Assembly: GCF_000737715.1 (NCBI RefSeq)
Contig: NZ_JPRN01000002.1
Coordinates: 372,001 to 436,000, forward strand
Reading direction: 5' to 3'
Origin: Chryseobacterium sp. JM1
GTDB lineage: Bacteria > Bacteroidota > Bacteroidia > Flavobacteriales > Weeksellaceae
DNA length: 64,000 bases
Part shown: piece by piece, positions 36,772-45,081 of the stretch
How the letters are laid out: each line of letters opens with the position of its first letter
Position numbering within the stretch: the first letter of the stretch is position 1
The notes under the pieces: generated by a model
What the model was told of the DNA's origin: nothing
Seen by the model: the letters and a program-made list of their open reading frames with translations, nothing else
Databases searched by the model: none
Translations under genes and position numbers: made by a program

Positions 36772-37542
36772 ATGGAAGAAAATAATTTGGTTATCACCTT
36801 TACCATTACTTTACTGATCGTTGTTTTGACGATGATCTTCATCTATGTGGTCTTTATCAAAAAGAAAACGACCCTTCTGATCGAGCAGAAAGAAAAGGAT
36901 ATGCGGTTTGAAAAAGAACTGGCGACTTCACAGGTTGAAATAAAAGAGCAGACGCTCAACTATATCGGCCAGGAGCTGCATGATGATGTGGGACAAAAAC
37001 TTTCTGTGGTTCGATTGCGGCAAAATCAACTGATTTCCAAACTGAAAAATGCTGAAAAAGAAGAACTGAACGAGTTGAGTGAATTGTTGGGAGAATGCAT
37101 CCAGGACATCAGAAATTTATCCAAAACACTGATTACCGAACAAATCATTCATTTCGGACTGACAGAATCCATTGAAAGAGAGGTCAAAAGAATACAGAAA
37201 TTAAGATTATTAAAAATAGATTTCATCACCCAGAAACAGGATATTGATATCTCTCCCAAGCATGGCCTGATTCTCTTCCGGATCATTCAGGAAAGCATTA
37301 ATAATATTTTAAAACATTCCAGAGCAAAAAATGTGTCCATACAATTGGAAGATGACCATAACACATTACGAATCAACATTTCTGATAACGGAAAAGGATT
37401 TAACACCTCCAAAATACAGGACGGGTCGGGACTGAAAAATATGGAACTGAGAGCGAAACTTATTCACGCCGAATTTTCCATACAGTCGGAGCTTGATAAA
37501 GGAACACAGACCTCTATAACCTATTACAAACACATCATATGA
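36772..37542 (+). CDS. NarL-partner sensor histidine kinase (HisKA_3)
   Basis: 256 residues. A single N-terminal membrane helix (about 7-30), a short coil, the HisKA_3 phosphorylation motif (YIGQELHDDVGQKLSVVRLR) and an ATP-binding domain (RIIQESINNILKHSRAKN, DNGKGFN, GSGLKNMELRAKLIHA). No extracellular sensor domain, so sensing probably relies on the membrane protein and lipoprotein encoded upstream. Overlaps the regulator by 4 bp. Confidence 0.94.
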   Translation: MEENNLVITFTITLLIVVLTMIFIYVVFIKKKTTLLIEQKEKDMRFEKELATSQVEIKEQTLNYIGQELHDDVGQKLSVVRLRQNQLISKLKNAEKEELNELSELLGECIQDIRNLSKTLITEQIIHFGLTESIEREVKRIQKLRLLKIDFITQKQDIDISPKHGLILFRIIQESINNILKHSRAKNVSIQLEDDHNTLRINISDNGKGFNTSKIQDGSGLKNMELRAKLIHAEFSIQSELDKGTQTSITYYKHII

Positions 37543-38183
37543 AAACCATTCCCATAGCGATTGTAGATGACCATACTTTAATGTCCAAGGCATTGGAAAA
37601 TATGATCATGGAAAACCCTCAGTACAGTGTGATCATGAATCATCCCAACGGAGAAGATTTTATTGCCGCCATAGAAAAAGCTTCAGAATTACCCGCTGTA
37701 GTCCTGATGGACATCAATATGCCTTATAAAAACGGTATAGAAACCACAGAATGGCTAACCGAACATCACCCGAACATCAAAGTGATTGCCCTCACCATGG
37801 AAGATGACGAAAAAATACTCATCAAAATGCTGAAGGCCGGAGCAAAAGGCTACCTGCTGAAAGATATGCAGCCATCTATATTATTCCAAGCCATAGATAC
37901 GGTATTTGATAAAGGAAGCTTTTATACTGATTTTGTCGCCCAAAAATTATTGAAAGTAAGAACAGAAGACTTCAAAACAGCCTCTCTCCTATCCGAATTA
38001 AAAGACCGGGAAAAGGAATTTATCAAATGGGCCTGCAGCGAGCTTACCTATAAAGAAATAGCGGATAAAATGTTCCTAAGCCCCAAAACCATTGATGGCT
38101 ACAGAGATTCCGTTTTCACCAAACTGGAAATAAAAAACAGGGTCGGCCTCGTTCTTTTTGCTTTAAAACATGACTTGTGCTGA
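37539..38183 (+). CDS. NarL/FixJ-family response regulator
   Basis: 214 residues. Receiver domain (IPIAIVDDHTLMSKALENMI; phospho-acceptor in VVLMDINMPYKNG; conserved Lys in KGYLLKDMQ) and a LuxR-type helix-turn-helix (SELKDREKEFIKWACSEL, LTYKEIADKMFLSPKTIDGY). Terminates the operon; a hairpin terminator follows. Confidence 0.95.
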   Translation: MKTIPIAIVDDHTLMSKALENMIMENPQYSVIMNHPNGEDFIAAIEKASELPAVVLMDINMPYKNGIETTEWLTEHHPNIKVIALTMEDDEKILIKMLKAGAKGYLLKDMQPSILFQAIDTVFDKGSFYTDFVAQKLLKVRTEDFKTASLLSELKDREKEFIKWACSELTYKEIADKMFLSPKTIDGYRDSVFTKLEIKNRVGLVLFALKHDLC

Positions 38184-38239
38184 TTTTATCTTTCCTTTTA
38201 AACTAACATAGTCCAAAAACCATTATAACTCAATCACGC

Positions 38240-38268
38240 ATCCGGTAGATTTTTACAATTTGCCGGAT
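38240..38268 (+). terminator. Terminator after the NarL-type regulator
   Basis: ATCCGGTAGATT, 5-base loop, AATTTGCCGGAT (12 bp with two G-T pairs), then TTTTTCG. About 57 bp after the stop. Confidence 0.75.
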
Positions 38269-38329
38269 TTTTTCGTTCCCTTCCATTCGTCTTATTCCTA
38301 AAAGAAAGTGGCTACCAAGCTGAAGAAAA

Positions 38330-39225
38330 AAGCTTACTTATTTTTCCTTCCAAATACCCGCAATCATCTGTGTAAATCTGTGAAATCAGTGGTTAATTTT
38401 TAAAATTCAATTGTAAAAAACATAGATCTTTTTTCACGCAAAGTTCGATTATAATGGCGTATACTATTAGTTGAGCAAAGGAGGAATCAATTTCTTTGAT
38501 TCGACTAATCAGACGTTTTACCCATTCGCTTCATCAGCGACGTAGTCGAACTCTTTGCCTTCCTCAAAACTAAGCACTCCCTAAATTAATTTTTGCTTGA
38601 AAAAAGAAGTATTTCTATCCACCAAATACCTGTAATCATTCGTGTAAATCCGGGCAATCAGTGGTTAATTTTTAAAATTCAATTGTAAAAAACATAGATC
38701 TTTTTTCACGCAAAGTTCGATTATAATGCTGTATAATATTAGTTGAGCAAAGAAGGAATCAATTTCATTGATTCGACTAAGCAGACGTTTTATCCATTCA
38801 TTTCATCGGCGACACAGTCGAACTCTTTGCCTTCCTCAAAACTAAGCACTCCCTAAATAAACCTTTGCGTTAAAATGAATTTTATTCTTAAAACAAAAAC
38901 CTAAAAACATCAACACAATCATCTGTGCAAATCCGTGAAATCTGTGGTTAATTTTTAAAATTCAATTATAAAAAAACACATCTCTTTTTCTCTCGCAAAG
39001 TTCGATTAAAATGGCGTATACTATTAGTTGAGCAAAGAAGGAATCAATTTCATTGATTCGACTAAGCAGGCGTTTTATCCACAAGCTTCATCAACGACGC
39101 AGTCGAAACCTTTGCCTTCCTCAAAACTAAGCACTAAGTAAATGATCCTTTGCGTTAAAATGATTTTTTTTCCAAATATCCACAATCATCTGTGTAAATC
39201 CGTGAAATCCGTGGTTAAAAGAATC
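38330..39225. repeat. Three tandem 270-283 bp repeats plus a partial fourth
   Basis: The block ATCTGTGTAAATC...GTGGTTAA recurs with GTGGTTA at 38389, 38661, 38944 and 39211. Each full unit continues with TTTTTAAAATTCAATTNTAAAAAA, CGCAAAGTTCGATTA, TATTAGTTGAGCAAAGAAGG, AATCAATTTCATTGATTCGA, CAGTCGAA and CTTTGCCTTCCTCAAAACTA. Inside each unit, AATCAAT/ATTGATT and GCAAAGTTCGA/TCGAACTCTTTGC form inverted repeats. No ORF is conserved, so the units look like structured non-coding elements. They fill most of the gene-free stretch 38184-39382 in front of the caspase gene. Confidence 0.85.
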
Positions 39226-39336
39226 AACACATCAGAAAAGGTGTTTTACCTACCACACAATCAGTCCTTTCCCTCTGTTTTTCCTCTTTTTAATTATGGA
39301 ATTTTGTCCTGTAAAACTAATCCATGAAGGCCGAAC

Positions 39337-39359
39337 CCGAAAAGCCGAAACAGAGTAGG
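39337..39359 (+). promoter_or_regulatory. Shared leader motif before the caspase-like gene
   Basis: CCGAAAAGCC, then 5 bases, then AGAGTAGG, ending 23 bp before the ATG. The same two blocks in the same spacing (6 bases between) precede the next gene at 40244-40267. Probably a leader RNA or translation element rather than a promoter; its role is unknown. Confidence 0.5.
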
Positions 39360-39382
39360 GACAATTTAAAAAACTAATCGAA

Positions 39383-40228
39383 ATGAAAAAAGCACTCGTC
39401 GTAGGAATCAATGACTATGCACCTATAGGATCAGGAGGACCGGACTTAAACGGTTGTGTAAATGATGCCAGAGATATGGCCAACACTTTGGTAATCTGTG
39501 GATTTGCTCCAGCCAATATTAAAATCCTCACCAATCAGAACGCCAAAAGAACCAACATACTAGACTACCTTAAAACACTGGTAAGCAGTAGCGTAAAAGG
39601 AGATTCACTGGTCTTCTATTATTCCGGACACGGAACAAGGGTGGCCAATATCGGGGCAGATCTGGAAATAGACGGACTGGATGAAGCGATTTGTCCACAC
39701 GATTATGCAAGCGCAGGAGTTATCCGTGATGATGACTTTAAAGCCGTACTCAGCAAACTTAAAGCAGGCGTGAATCTGGAAGTTATTTTCGACTGCTGCC
39801 ACTCAGGAACCGGAACCAGAAAACTGGATCTCGGACTGGATCTGGAACTCTCTTATGAAGCGCCCCGTTTCATTCCGCCAATGCTGGAAGATGAATTTTA
39901 TATGACTTACGCCAGCGAATTGCAGTCTTCCAAAAATTCTAAAAAAATAATGACCATGACCAAAGCTCTGGTTCCTGTAGCCGGCCTCAATCATACGTTA
40001 TGGGCTGCCTGTAAAGACAATCAGGTGTCTTTGGAAGGAAATATGAGCGGACAGATAAGAGGCTATTTCACTTATCATTTCTGTAAAGTACTTCGCGCTA
40101 CCAACGGAAATATCGTAAGAAAAACACTCGACAAACAGGTTGCGATGGCTTTAGCAGCTATGGGAGCCGCCCAGGTCAACCAGACAGAAAGCATCACCGC
40201 AGAATTTTCTCAAAAAATATTCTCATAA
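39383..40228 (+). CDS. Caspase-like cysteine peptidase (C14, metacaspase type)
   Basis: 281 residues, no signal peptide, so cytoplasmic. Opening strand KKALVVGINDY; catalytic His83 in YYSGHGTR and catalytic Cys139 in IFDCCHSG, the C14 dyad. An inserted or C-terminal part (150-281) has no recognised domain. Prokaryotic metacaspase-type enzymes usually cut after Arg or Lys. The gene is followed by a trypsin-like peptidase gene with the same upstream motif, which suggests a two-protease cascade. No gasdermin, NTPase sensor or effector gene is adjacent. Confidence 0.92.
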   Translation: MKKALVVGINDYAPIGSGGPDLNGCVNDARDMANTLVICGFAPANIKILTNQNAKRTNILDYLKTLVSSSVKGDSLVFYYSGHGTRVANIGADLEIDGLDEAICPHDYASAGVIRDDDFKAVLSKLKAGVNLEVIFDCCHSGTGTRKLDLGLDLELSYEAPRFIPPMLEDEFYMTYASELQSSKNSKKIMTMTKALVPVAGLNHTLWAACKDNQVSLEGNMSGQIRGYFTYHFCKVLRATNGNIVRKTLDKQVAMALAAMGAAQVNQTESITAEFSQKIFS

Positions 40229-40243
40229 AACCACTGGCGGAAT

Positions 40244-40267
40244 CCGAAAAGCCATCCAAAGAGTAGG
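40244..40267 (+). promoter_or_regulatory. Shared leader motif before the trypsin-like gene
   Basis: CCGAAAAGCC, 6 bases, AGAGTAGG, ending 26 bp before the ATG at 40294. Second copy of the motif at 39337-39359; the sequence around it is otherwise different. Confidence 0.5.
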
Positions 40268-40293
40268 AAAAACTGATTAAAAACTCAATAATC

Positions 40294-41304
40294 ATGTCTA
40301 AAACTGAAAATACACAACCAATGACGGCGGAAGAAGTGTCAAGACTTAAAACCGTTAAAGCAAAATCAACCGAAAAACTGGCGAATGCCGAAAAAACGAC
40401 CAACCAAGGACCTGCCATGGAAACCATTGACGGACGGTCTTACCCAAAAGGAATGAAAACAGTCGGAATATCTGCCAATGAAAAGGCAGCAGAAGGAAAA
40501 GGCCTTGAAACCGATCACTTCTATCCGACCCATTCAGATTTTGAATATCAGCCAAAACTGGAAGCGAAAAAAGACCGCAAACCAAAATTCATTGAAAGAG
40601 AATCTTTCCTAACCACAGAGGGGGTAAAAACTATATTCGGTCCCGATCAGAGAAAAGTATATAATTCTACGGCTTATCCTTGGCGATGCGTAGGAAAAGT
40701 AGAAAGCGCATTAGGCTCAGGAAGCGGAGTGATGATCGGTCCGAGACATCTTCTTACCTGCGCCCATATCGTAGACTGGAAGGCTAACAACAGCACTGGC
40801 TGGTTAAAATTCACTCCAATGTACTATAACGGAAGTGCTCCATACGGAAGCGCGTGGGGAACATTGACTTATTACAAATACAAAGTAGCTGGACCTACCA
40901 TCGATTCTACGGAAATTCAATATGACTACGTAGTAATTGTTCTGGACCGACGTATGGGAGACAATATAGGCTGGATGGGTGCAAAATCCTACACTGATGC
41001 ATGGGATGGAAAGCCCTATTGGACTCATGCAGGTTATCCGGGAGATTTAACCGGTGGACAGAGACCGACCTATCAGACAGACATTGCTTTAGATGGTGAT
41101 TTCTGGAGTGCTGATGACAATGAAAGCATGAGCCACAAAGCGGATATCTGGCCGGGACAAAGCGGCGGCCCGTTCTGGGGATACTGGGATGGTATTCCTT
41201 ACGCTGTAGCTACCCAAAGTGCCCACAACCCGAGTGAAAACTTTGCGAGTGGTGGTTCAGATCTCGTGAATCTCGTGATCAAAGCCCGAAACGAACATCC
41301 TTAA
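40294..41304 (+). CDS. Cytoplasmic trypsin/V8-like serine peptidase with N-terminal prodomain
   Basis: 336 residues, no signal peptide. Residues 1-125 are charged and unstructured-looking with Lys/Arg-rich patches (AKKDRKPKFIER), like a propeptide. The peptidase domain spans about 126-336 with His158 (LLTCAHIV), Asp211 (QYDYVVIVLD) and Ser290 (WPGQSGGPFWG), and resembles glutamyl endopeptidase/V8-type enzymes. It probably needs removal of the prodomain; the caspase-like enzyme encoded 65 bp upstream is a natural activator. This cascade is inference. Confidence 0.9.
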   Translation: MSKTENTQPMTAEEVSRLKTVKAKSTEKLANAEKTTNQGPAMETIDGRSYPKGMKTVGISANEKAAEGKGLETDHFYPTHSDFEYQPKLEAKKDRKPKFIERESFLTTEGVKTIFGPDQRKVYNSTAYPWRCVGKVESALGSGSGVMIGPRHLLTCAHIVDWKANNSTGWLKFTPMYYNGSAPYGSAWGTLTYYKYKVAGPTIDSTEIQYDYVVIVLDRRMGDNIGWMGAKSYTDAWDGKPYWTHAGYPGDLTGGQRPTYQTDIALDGDFWSADDNESMSHKADIWPGQSGGPFWGYWDGIPYAVATQSAHNPSENFASGGSDLVNLVIKARNEHP

Positions 41305-41325
41305 CCAATTTTTTCTCTTTATACG

Positions 41326-41353
41326 AAGAGCCTGATCCCAAGTCCAGGCTCTT
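41326..41353 (+). terminator. Terminator of the protease pair
   Basis: AAGAGCCTG, 10-base loop, CAGGCTCTT, then TTTTATTC. About 20 bp after the serine peptidase stop. Confidence 0.85.
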
Positions 41354-41402
41354 TTTTATTCTCTCTCATGTATTCAAAACAAATACATTTTACATTCCCC
41401 GA

Positions 41403-41894
41403 TTATAAAATTACTTTTCTAATCCAACTTTCCTCATCAAAACTTCTATCAAAATTTTTGAAAACATCAATTTCACCTGATTCCATTTTTTCAATATCTA
41501 ATTCAAACCCTTCATGAAAATAATCCCGGTTTTTAATTAATTCATACCATCTTTGAGGCAAAACAAAATTATCATACTGTATATATTCCTGTAATAAGTT
41601 TGTGAAAATAAAATCTCCATCTGCGAAATAGGTTAAAGAAAAAGTAGGCTCAAAAGTATAAGCATTCAACCGGCTGTAAGAAGTTGAAACAATCACCGGG
41701 CAATTCTCCAGATAATCACACAACTTTTCTCTAATTTCTGGTGTATAGAATCCGTTTTGCTGAAAGTCTTTTATTGATGGATATTCATTATCAACATTCT
41801 CATCTTCTGAAAAAATTTCTTCTTTAAAAAAAGAAATCCCTCTAAGACTCCATGATGTATAATCCACTATATCATCTATATTACTTAAATTCAT
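41403..41894 (-). CDS. Acidic hypothetical protein, immunity-protein-like
   Basis: 163 residues, acidic, soluble, with many aromatic residues (PTFSLTYFADGDFIFTNLLQ, NRDYFHEGFELDIEKMESGE). Not recognised. AT-rich composition, size and acidic, aromatic character resemble the immunity-type proteins of polymorphic toxin loci, but no toxin lies upstream on this strand. It follows a small membrane protein gene 33 bp away. Confidence 0.6.
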   Translation of the reverse strand: MNLSNIDDIVDYTSWSLRGISFFKEEIFSEDENVDNEYPSIKDFQQNGFYTPEIREKLCDYLENCPVIVSTSYSRLNAYTFEPTFSLTYFADGDFIFTNLLQEYIQYDNFVLPQRWYELIKNRDYFHEGFELDIEKMESGEIDVFKNFDRSFDEESWIRKVIL

Positions 41895-41927
41895 ATTTAC
41901 TCAGTTTTTGTAAAACATCTTTCCCTT

Positions 41928-42326
41928 TCATTGTAGAGAAATGTATTTATTTTCAATATTAAAACTTTTACCATGTAAATGAGCTGTGGGTGAATCAAAT
42001 AAAAGATTTTTTATAACACCAACTGTAAGTATAGTTAAAAGCAAGAGTAAAAAATAAACGAAAAAGTTTATCAATCGTTGTCTATTATCACCTTTAACAA
42101 AAGTCTTAAACCCTAAACCAGATATAACAATAATTACTGTAAATACGATGTAAGAAATTATAGATTCATTTAACTTAAAAAAGAAGAAGATTACTAAAAT
42201 ATCTACTAATGCAATGATCCAGCTTAATTTAAAAATTTTGGAAGGGAATATGTTTTTTCCCAACATTACATAAATTGAATTTGAAAATATAATTATTAGC
42301 AATACTACCTGTAAGGCTGCATTCAT
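41928..42326 (-). CDS. Small four-helix membrane protein, unknown
   Basis: 132 residues with four hydrophobic segments (about 5-20, 32-50, 55-75, 85-108) and a short polar tail. No family recognised. AT-rich like its downstream neighbour and probably co-transcribed with it. Confidence 0.6.
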   Translation of the reverse strand: MNAALQVVLLIIIFSNSIYVMLGKNIFPSKIFKLSWIIALVDILVIFFFFKLNESIISYIVFTVIIVISGLGFKTFVKGDNRQRLINFFVYFLLLLLTILTVGVIKNLLFDSPTAHLHGKSFNIENKYISLQ

Positions 42327-42548
42327 ATGTAAGAAAATAATATTTAAAAATATAAAAAAAGAAACATATTCGAAAAAGAATAAAACTACATTCTATTAAA
42401 ATTGAATTCTTCAAAAAATTAAGAACAAGCAACTGAATTTTGATATCTTGCAATCAATTTTGTCAATAAGAATCGCTCTTCTTTTTTCACTTCAAAACAC
42501 TACCAAAATTTTCAATATTTTAATACATTTGTTTAAAACATATTCTGA

Positions 42549-43058
42549 ATGAATTTCGAGCAGATCAATTTACATCTTGAGGCTTACAAAGAACACGGCC
42601 AGATCCTAGATGCCGCGAAATTTTTGATCCATTCTTTTGAACTGGAACATGAAAATTTTGCCGGTTTTGGTTTTAGGGAAGAACTCTCGCCTACCTCTAT
42701 GCTTTTAACAGCTGAAGGAGAATTGGGAGGGCCTCAAAAAGTAATGATCCCTAAGAATTTATTTGATTTTGATCTGAATCTCGTCCTGAATATGGTGGCC
42801 CACGAAATGCTTCATGTACGGCAAAAAGCTCCCGGACAGGTCATTGAAGATAAAAATGAGCGGGAATTCCAGGCGTATTATGAAATGCTTTTCCATAAAG
42901 TCTTTCCGCAGGTTCCGGAAGTATCCGATTTTCACAAAAAATTCTTTGGAAACAAAGCACTGGAATATTACAGAAGGATGGGCGAAGGATCAGAACTGCA
43001 ACAAAAATATGCAGAAGGGAAAATAGAAGTAGAATACTTAATCAATTCATTATCATGA
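42549..43058 (+). CDS. Putative zinc-binding hypothetical protein with HExxH
   Basis: 169 residues, no signal peptide. Contains NMVAHEMLHVRQKAPG, an HExxH motif typical of zincin-type peptidases, followed by a Glu-rich helix (DKNEREFQAYYEMLF) that could supply the third ligand. The family was not recognised. First gene of a compact operon; overlaps csaA by 4 bp. A TACATTTG (-7 type) lies 18 bp before the ATG, but no -33 is visible. Confidence 0.75.
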   Translation: MNFEQINLHLEAYKEHGQILDAAKFLIHSFELEHENFAGFGFREELSPTSMLLTAEGELGGPQKVMIPKNLFDFDLNLVLNMVAHEMLHVRQKAPGQVIEDKNEREFQAYYEMLFHKVFPQVPEVSDFHKKFFGNKALEYYRRMGEGSELQQKYAEGKIEVEYLINSLS

Positions 43059-43402
43059 CGATAAAACCGGAAATATACTGGACAGACTTTGAGAAAATAG
43101 ATATAAGATGCGGAACCATAGTTTCCGCCAATGATTTTGAGAAAGCAAGAAACCCTTCTTATCAATTGGAAATCGATTTCGGAGACCTTGGCATTAAACA
43201 GTCTTCAGCACAGATCACTTCTCTTTATCAGAAAGAAGACCTTGTAGGAAAACAGGTGATGGCTGTCGTGAATTTTCCAAGAAAACAGATCGCTAATTTC
43301 TTCAGCGAATGTCTGGTACTGGGCGTTTATGGAGAAGATAAAAAAGACGTTACCCTTTTAGCTCCATCCCTTCCGGTAAAAAACGGAATGCAGGTAGGAT
43401 AA
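43055..43402 (+). CDS. csaA: CsaA-type tRNA-binding domain protein
   Basis: 115 residues, the usual size. The whole protein is one tRNA-binding OB-fold (FEKIDIRCGTIVSANDFEKA, GIKQSSAQITSLYQKEDLVG, VVNFPRKQIANFFSECLVLG). In Bacillus CsaA is a secretion-related chaperone that also binds tRNA. Starts inside the last codons of the upstream gene. Confidence 0.93.
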   Translation: MTIKPEIYWTDFEKIDIRCGTIVSANDFEKARNPSYQLEIDFGDLGIKQSSAQITSLYQKEDLVGKQVMAVVNFPRKQIANFFSECLVLGVYGEDKKDVTLLAPSLPVKNGMQVG

Positions 43403-43416
43403 AAACACAAACACAT

Positions 43417-44118
43417 ATGATACAGCACATTCCATTAGAAAAAGTTTTATTCCTTGATATTGAGACCGTTCCGGGATCCGGTTCGTGGGAAGAACTTCCT
43501 GAAACCGAACAGAAACTTTGGGACAAGAAAACCAGATTTCAGAGAAAAGATGAGGTGACCGCTGCAGAATTTTATGACCGGGCAGGAATTATGGCCGAGT
43601 TCGGAAAGATTATCTGCATTACGATCGGAATGGTAGAAAAGAATGATACGTTAAAAATTAAAAGCTTTTCGGGTCATGATGAGAAAAAAATGCTTCAGGA
43701 ATTCGGGGAACTCTTCAATAGTCCAAGGCTGAACAACATTATTCTCTGTGCCCACAATGGAAAAGAATTTGATTTTCCATGGATTGCAAGACGTTTCCTC
43801 ATCAATGGAATGCAGCCTCCGGTTCCGTTTCAGATGTTTGGGAAAAAGCCCTGGGAAATCCCGCATATCGACACCATGGAGCTCTGGAAATTCGGGGACT
43901 ATAAAAGTTTTGTTTCCCTGGAATTGCTGGCTCATGTCTTCGGAATTCCTACGCCCAAAGATGATATAGACGGTTCAATGGTTTCATCAATCTACTACAT
44001 AGAAAAAGACTTGGAACGAATTGTGAACTATTGTGAAAAAGATGTCTTAACTTTGGCAAATGTTTTCCGGCGGATGCGTCAGGAAGATTTGTTGAAAAGG
44101 AATATCAATCTAGATTAA
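43417..44118 (+). CDS. PolB-like 3'-5' exonuclease (DEDDy family)
   Basis: 233 residues. RNase-H-like exonuclease motifs: Exo I LFLDIETVPG (Asp, Glu), Exo II HNGKEFDFPWIARRF (Asp) and Exo III YCEKDVLTLANVF (Tyr, Asp). No polymerase domain. Probably trims single-stranded or damaged DNA. Third gene of the csaA operon, 3 bp before sufT. Confidence 0.9.
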   Translation: MIQHIPLEKVLFLDIETVPGSGSWEELPETEQKLWDKKTRFQRKDEVTAAEFYDRAGIMAEFGKIICITIGMVEKNDTLKIKSFSGHDEKKMLQEFGELFNSPRLNNIILCAHNGKEFDFPWIARRFLINGMQPPVPFQMFGKKPWEIPHIDTMELWKFGDYKSFVSLELLAHVFGIPTPKDDIDGSMVSSIYYIEKDLERIVNYCEKDVLTLANVFRRMRQEDLLKRNINLD

Positions 44119-44121
44119 AAA

Positions 44122-44448
44122 ATGAAATTTACAGACGATCAAATTGCTGACATTGGTGAGGAAATCATCAGGGTCTTAAAATCCGTATACGACCCAGAAA
44201 TTCCGGTAGATATTTACGAATTAGGCCTCATATATGATGTACAGATCTCCGAGGAGGGCGATGTAAAGATTATCATGACCCTTACTACCCCGAACTGCCC
44301 GGTTGCAGAATCTCTGCCACAGGAAGTAAAAGACAAGACAGGAGAAGTGGAAGGCGTGAAAAGCGTAGATTTGGAGCTTACTTTCGAGCCTAGCTGGAAT
44401 AAGGATATGATGAGTGAAGAAGCAAAATTCGAATTAGGAATGCTTTAA
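44122..44448 (+). CDS. sufT: SufT/MIP18-family Fe-S maturation protein (DUF59)
   Basis: 108 residues, single MIP18 domain (VLKSVYDPEIPVDIYELGLI, LTTPNCPVAESLPQEVKD) with the conserved Asp-Pro-Glu and Cys. Aids transfer of Fe-S clusters to apo-proteins. Ends the csaA operon and is followed by a hairpin terminator. Confidence 0.93.
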   Translation: MKFTDDQIADIGEEIIRVLKSVYDPEIPVDIYELGLIYDVQISEEGDVKIIMTLTTPNCPVAESLPQEVKDKTGEVEGVKSVDLELTFEPSWNKDMMSEEAKFELGML

Positions 44449-45081
44449 ATTGAGGTAAGGAAGATGGAAGCGGGAGGATGGAGGTTTTGGTATCTCATAC
44501 AATCACTCTTTTTCCTACTTCAAATACAATACAAAACCCGTAAATTTTCCGGGTTTTTCTGTTTTATATCAATACGTTTTTCTTTTGTAATGTTTTATAA
44601 AGGGAAGCAATTTCATTGATTCTGATGAAGAGAATGGCCTACACATCAGGTATTTTAAAATTTCACGCAGATGAATCAGATGAGGCAGATTTTTACTTCT
44701 TTAATCTGCTTAATCCAGATCATTTGCAAGAGAAAAAATTCAAACCATTAATGAGATGAGCGAAGTATGAGTCACTGGAGATTCTGATAGGACTGCATCC
44801 TATCTTGGGTTAAATCGCCACCTTGTGGCTGGTGTTTCTCAGCAGTTTTAACTTATGATTTCTTAACTATTCTTGTTCTATTCAATTACCTTAATGTTTA
44901 AGCGAGAATATGAATCTGTTCCATCAGCTCAATCAGAGGGACTAAAAAACAATCTTTTAATCTGCTCAATCCGTCTGATCTGCGAGAGCAAAAAAGAAAT
45001 CATGATAAAATTTAAGAGCAAACTACCAGAAATAATAAGACAACTAGTAACTTCCAGCCTCCCGCTTCCATCTTTCTGTCT
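44449..45081. repeat. Gene-free stretch with REP-like hairpin family
   Basis: Apart from the terminator it holds two degenerate members of a family with ACGCAGATGAATCAGATG, GAGGCAGATTTT, TTTAATCTGCTNAATCC and TGATCTGCGAGAG (about 44655-44745 and 44945-45005). Related sequences occur at 27288 and 46018. A short open frame at 44873-45085 has no support. Confidence 0.6.
44534..44556 (+). terminator. Terminator of the csaA-sufT operon
   Basis: AAACCCG, 9-base loop, CGGGTTT, then TTCTGTTTT. About 85 bp after the sufT stop. Confidence 0.7.

Noticed and set aside
38330..39225. Tandem repeats as a CRISPR array
   Set aside because: Units are 270-283 bp, diverged throughout, with no short identical repeats separated by unique spacers and no cas genes.
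39383..41304. Protease pair as a gasdermin or CBASS operon
   Set aside because: No pore-forming gasdermin-like small protein, cyclase or NTPase sensor in the neighbouring genes on either side.
44122..44448. sufT as part of a suf operon
   Set aside because: No other suf gene is present in the window; the gene travels with csaA and an exonuclease gene.
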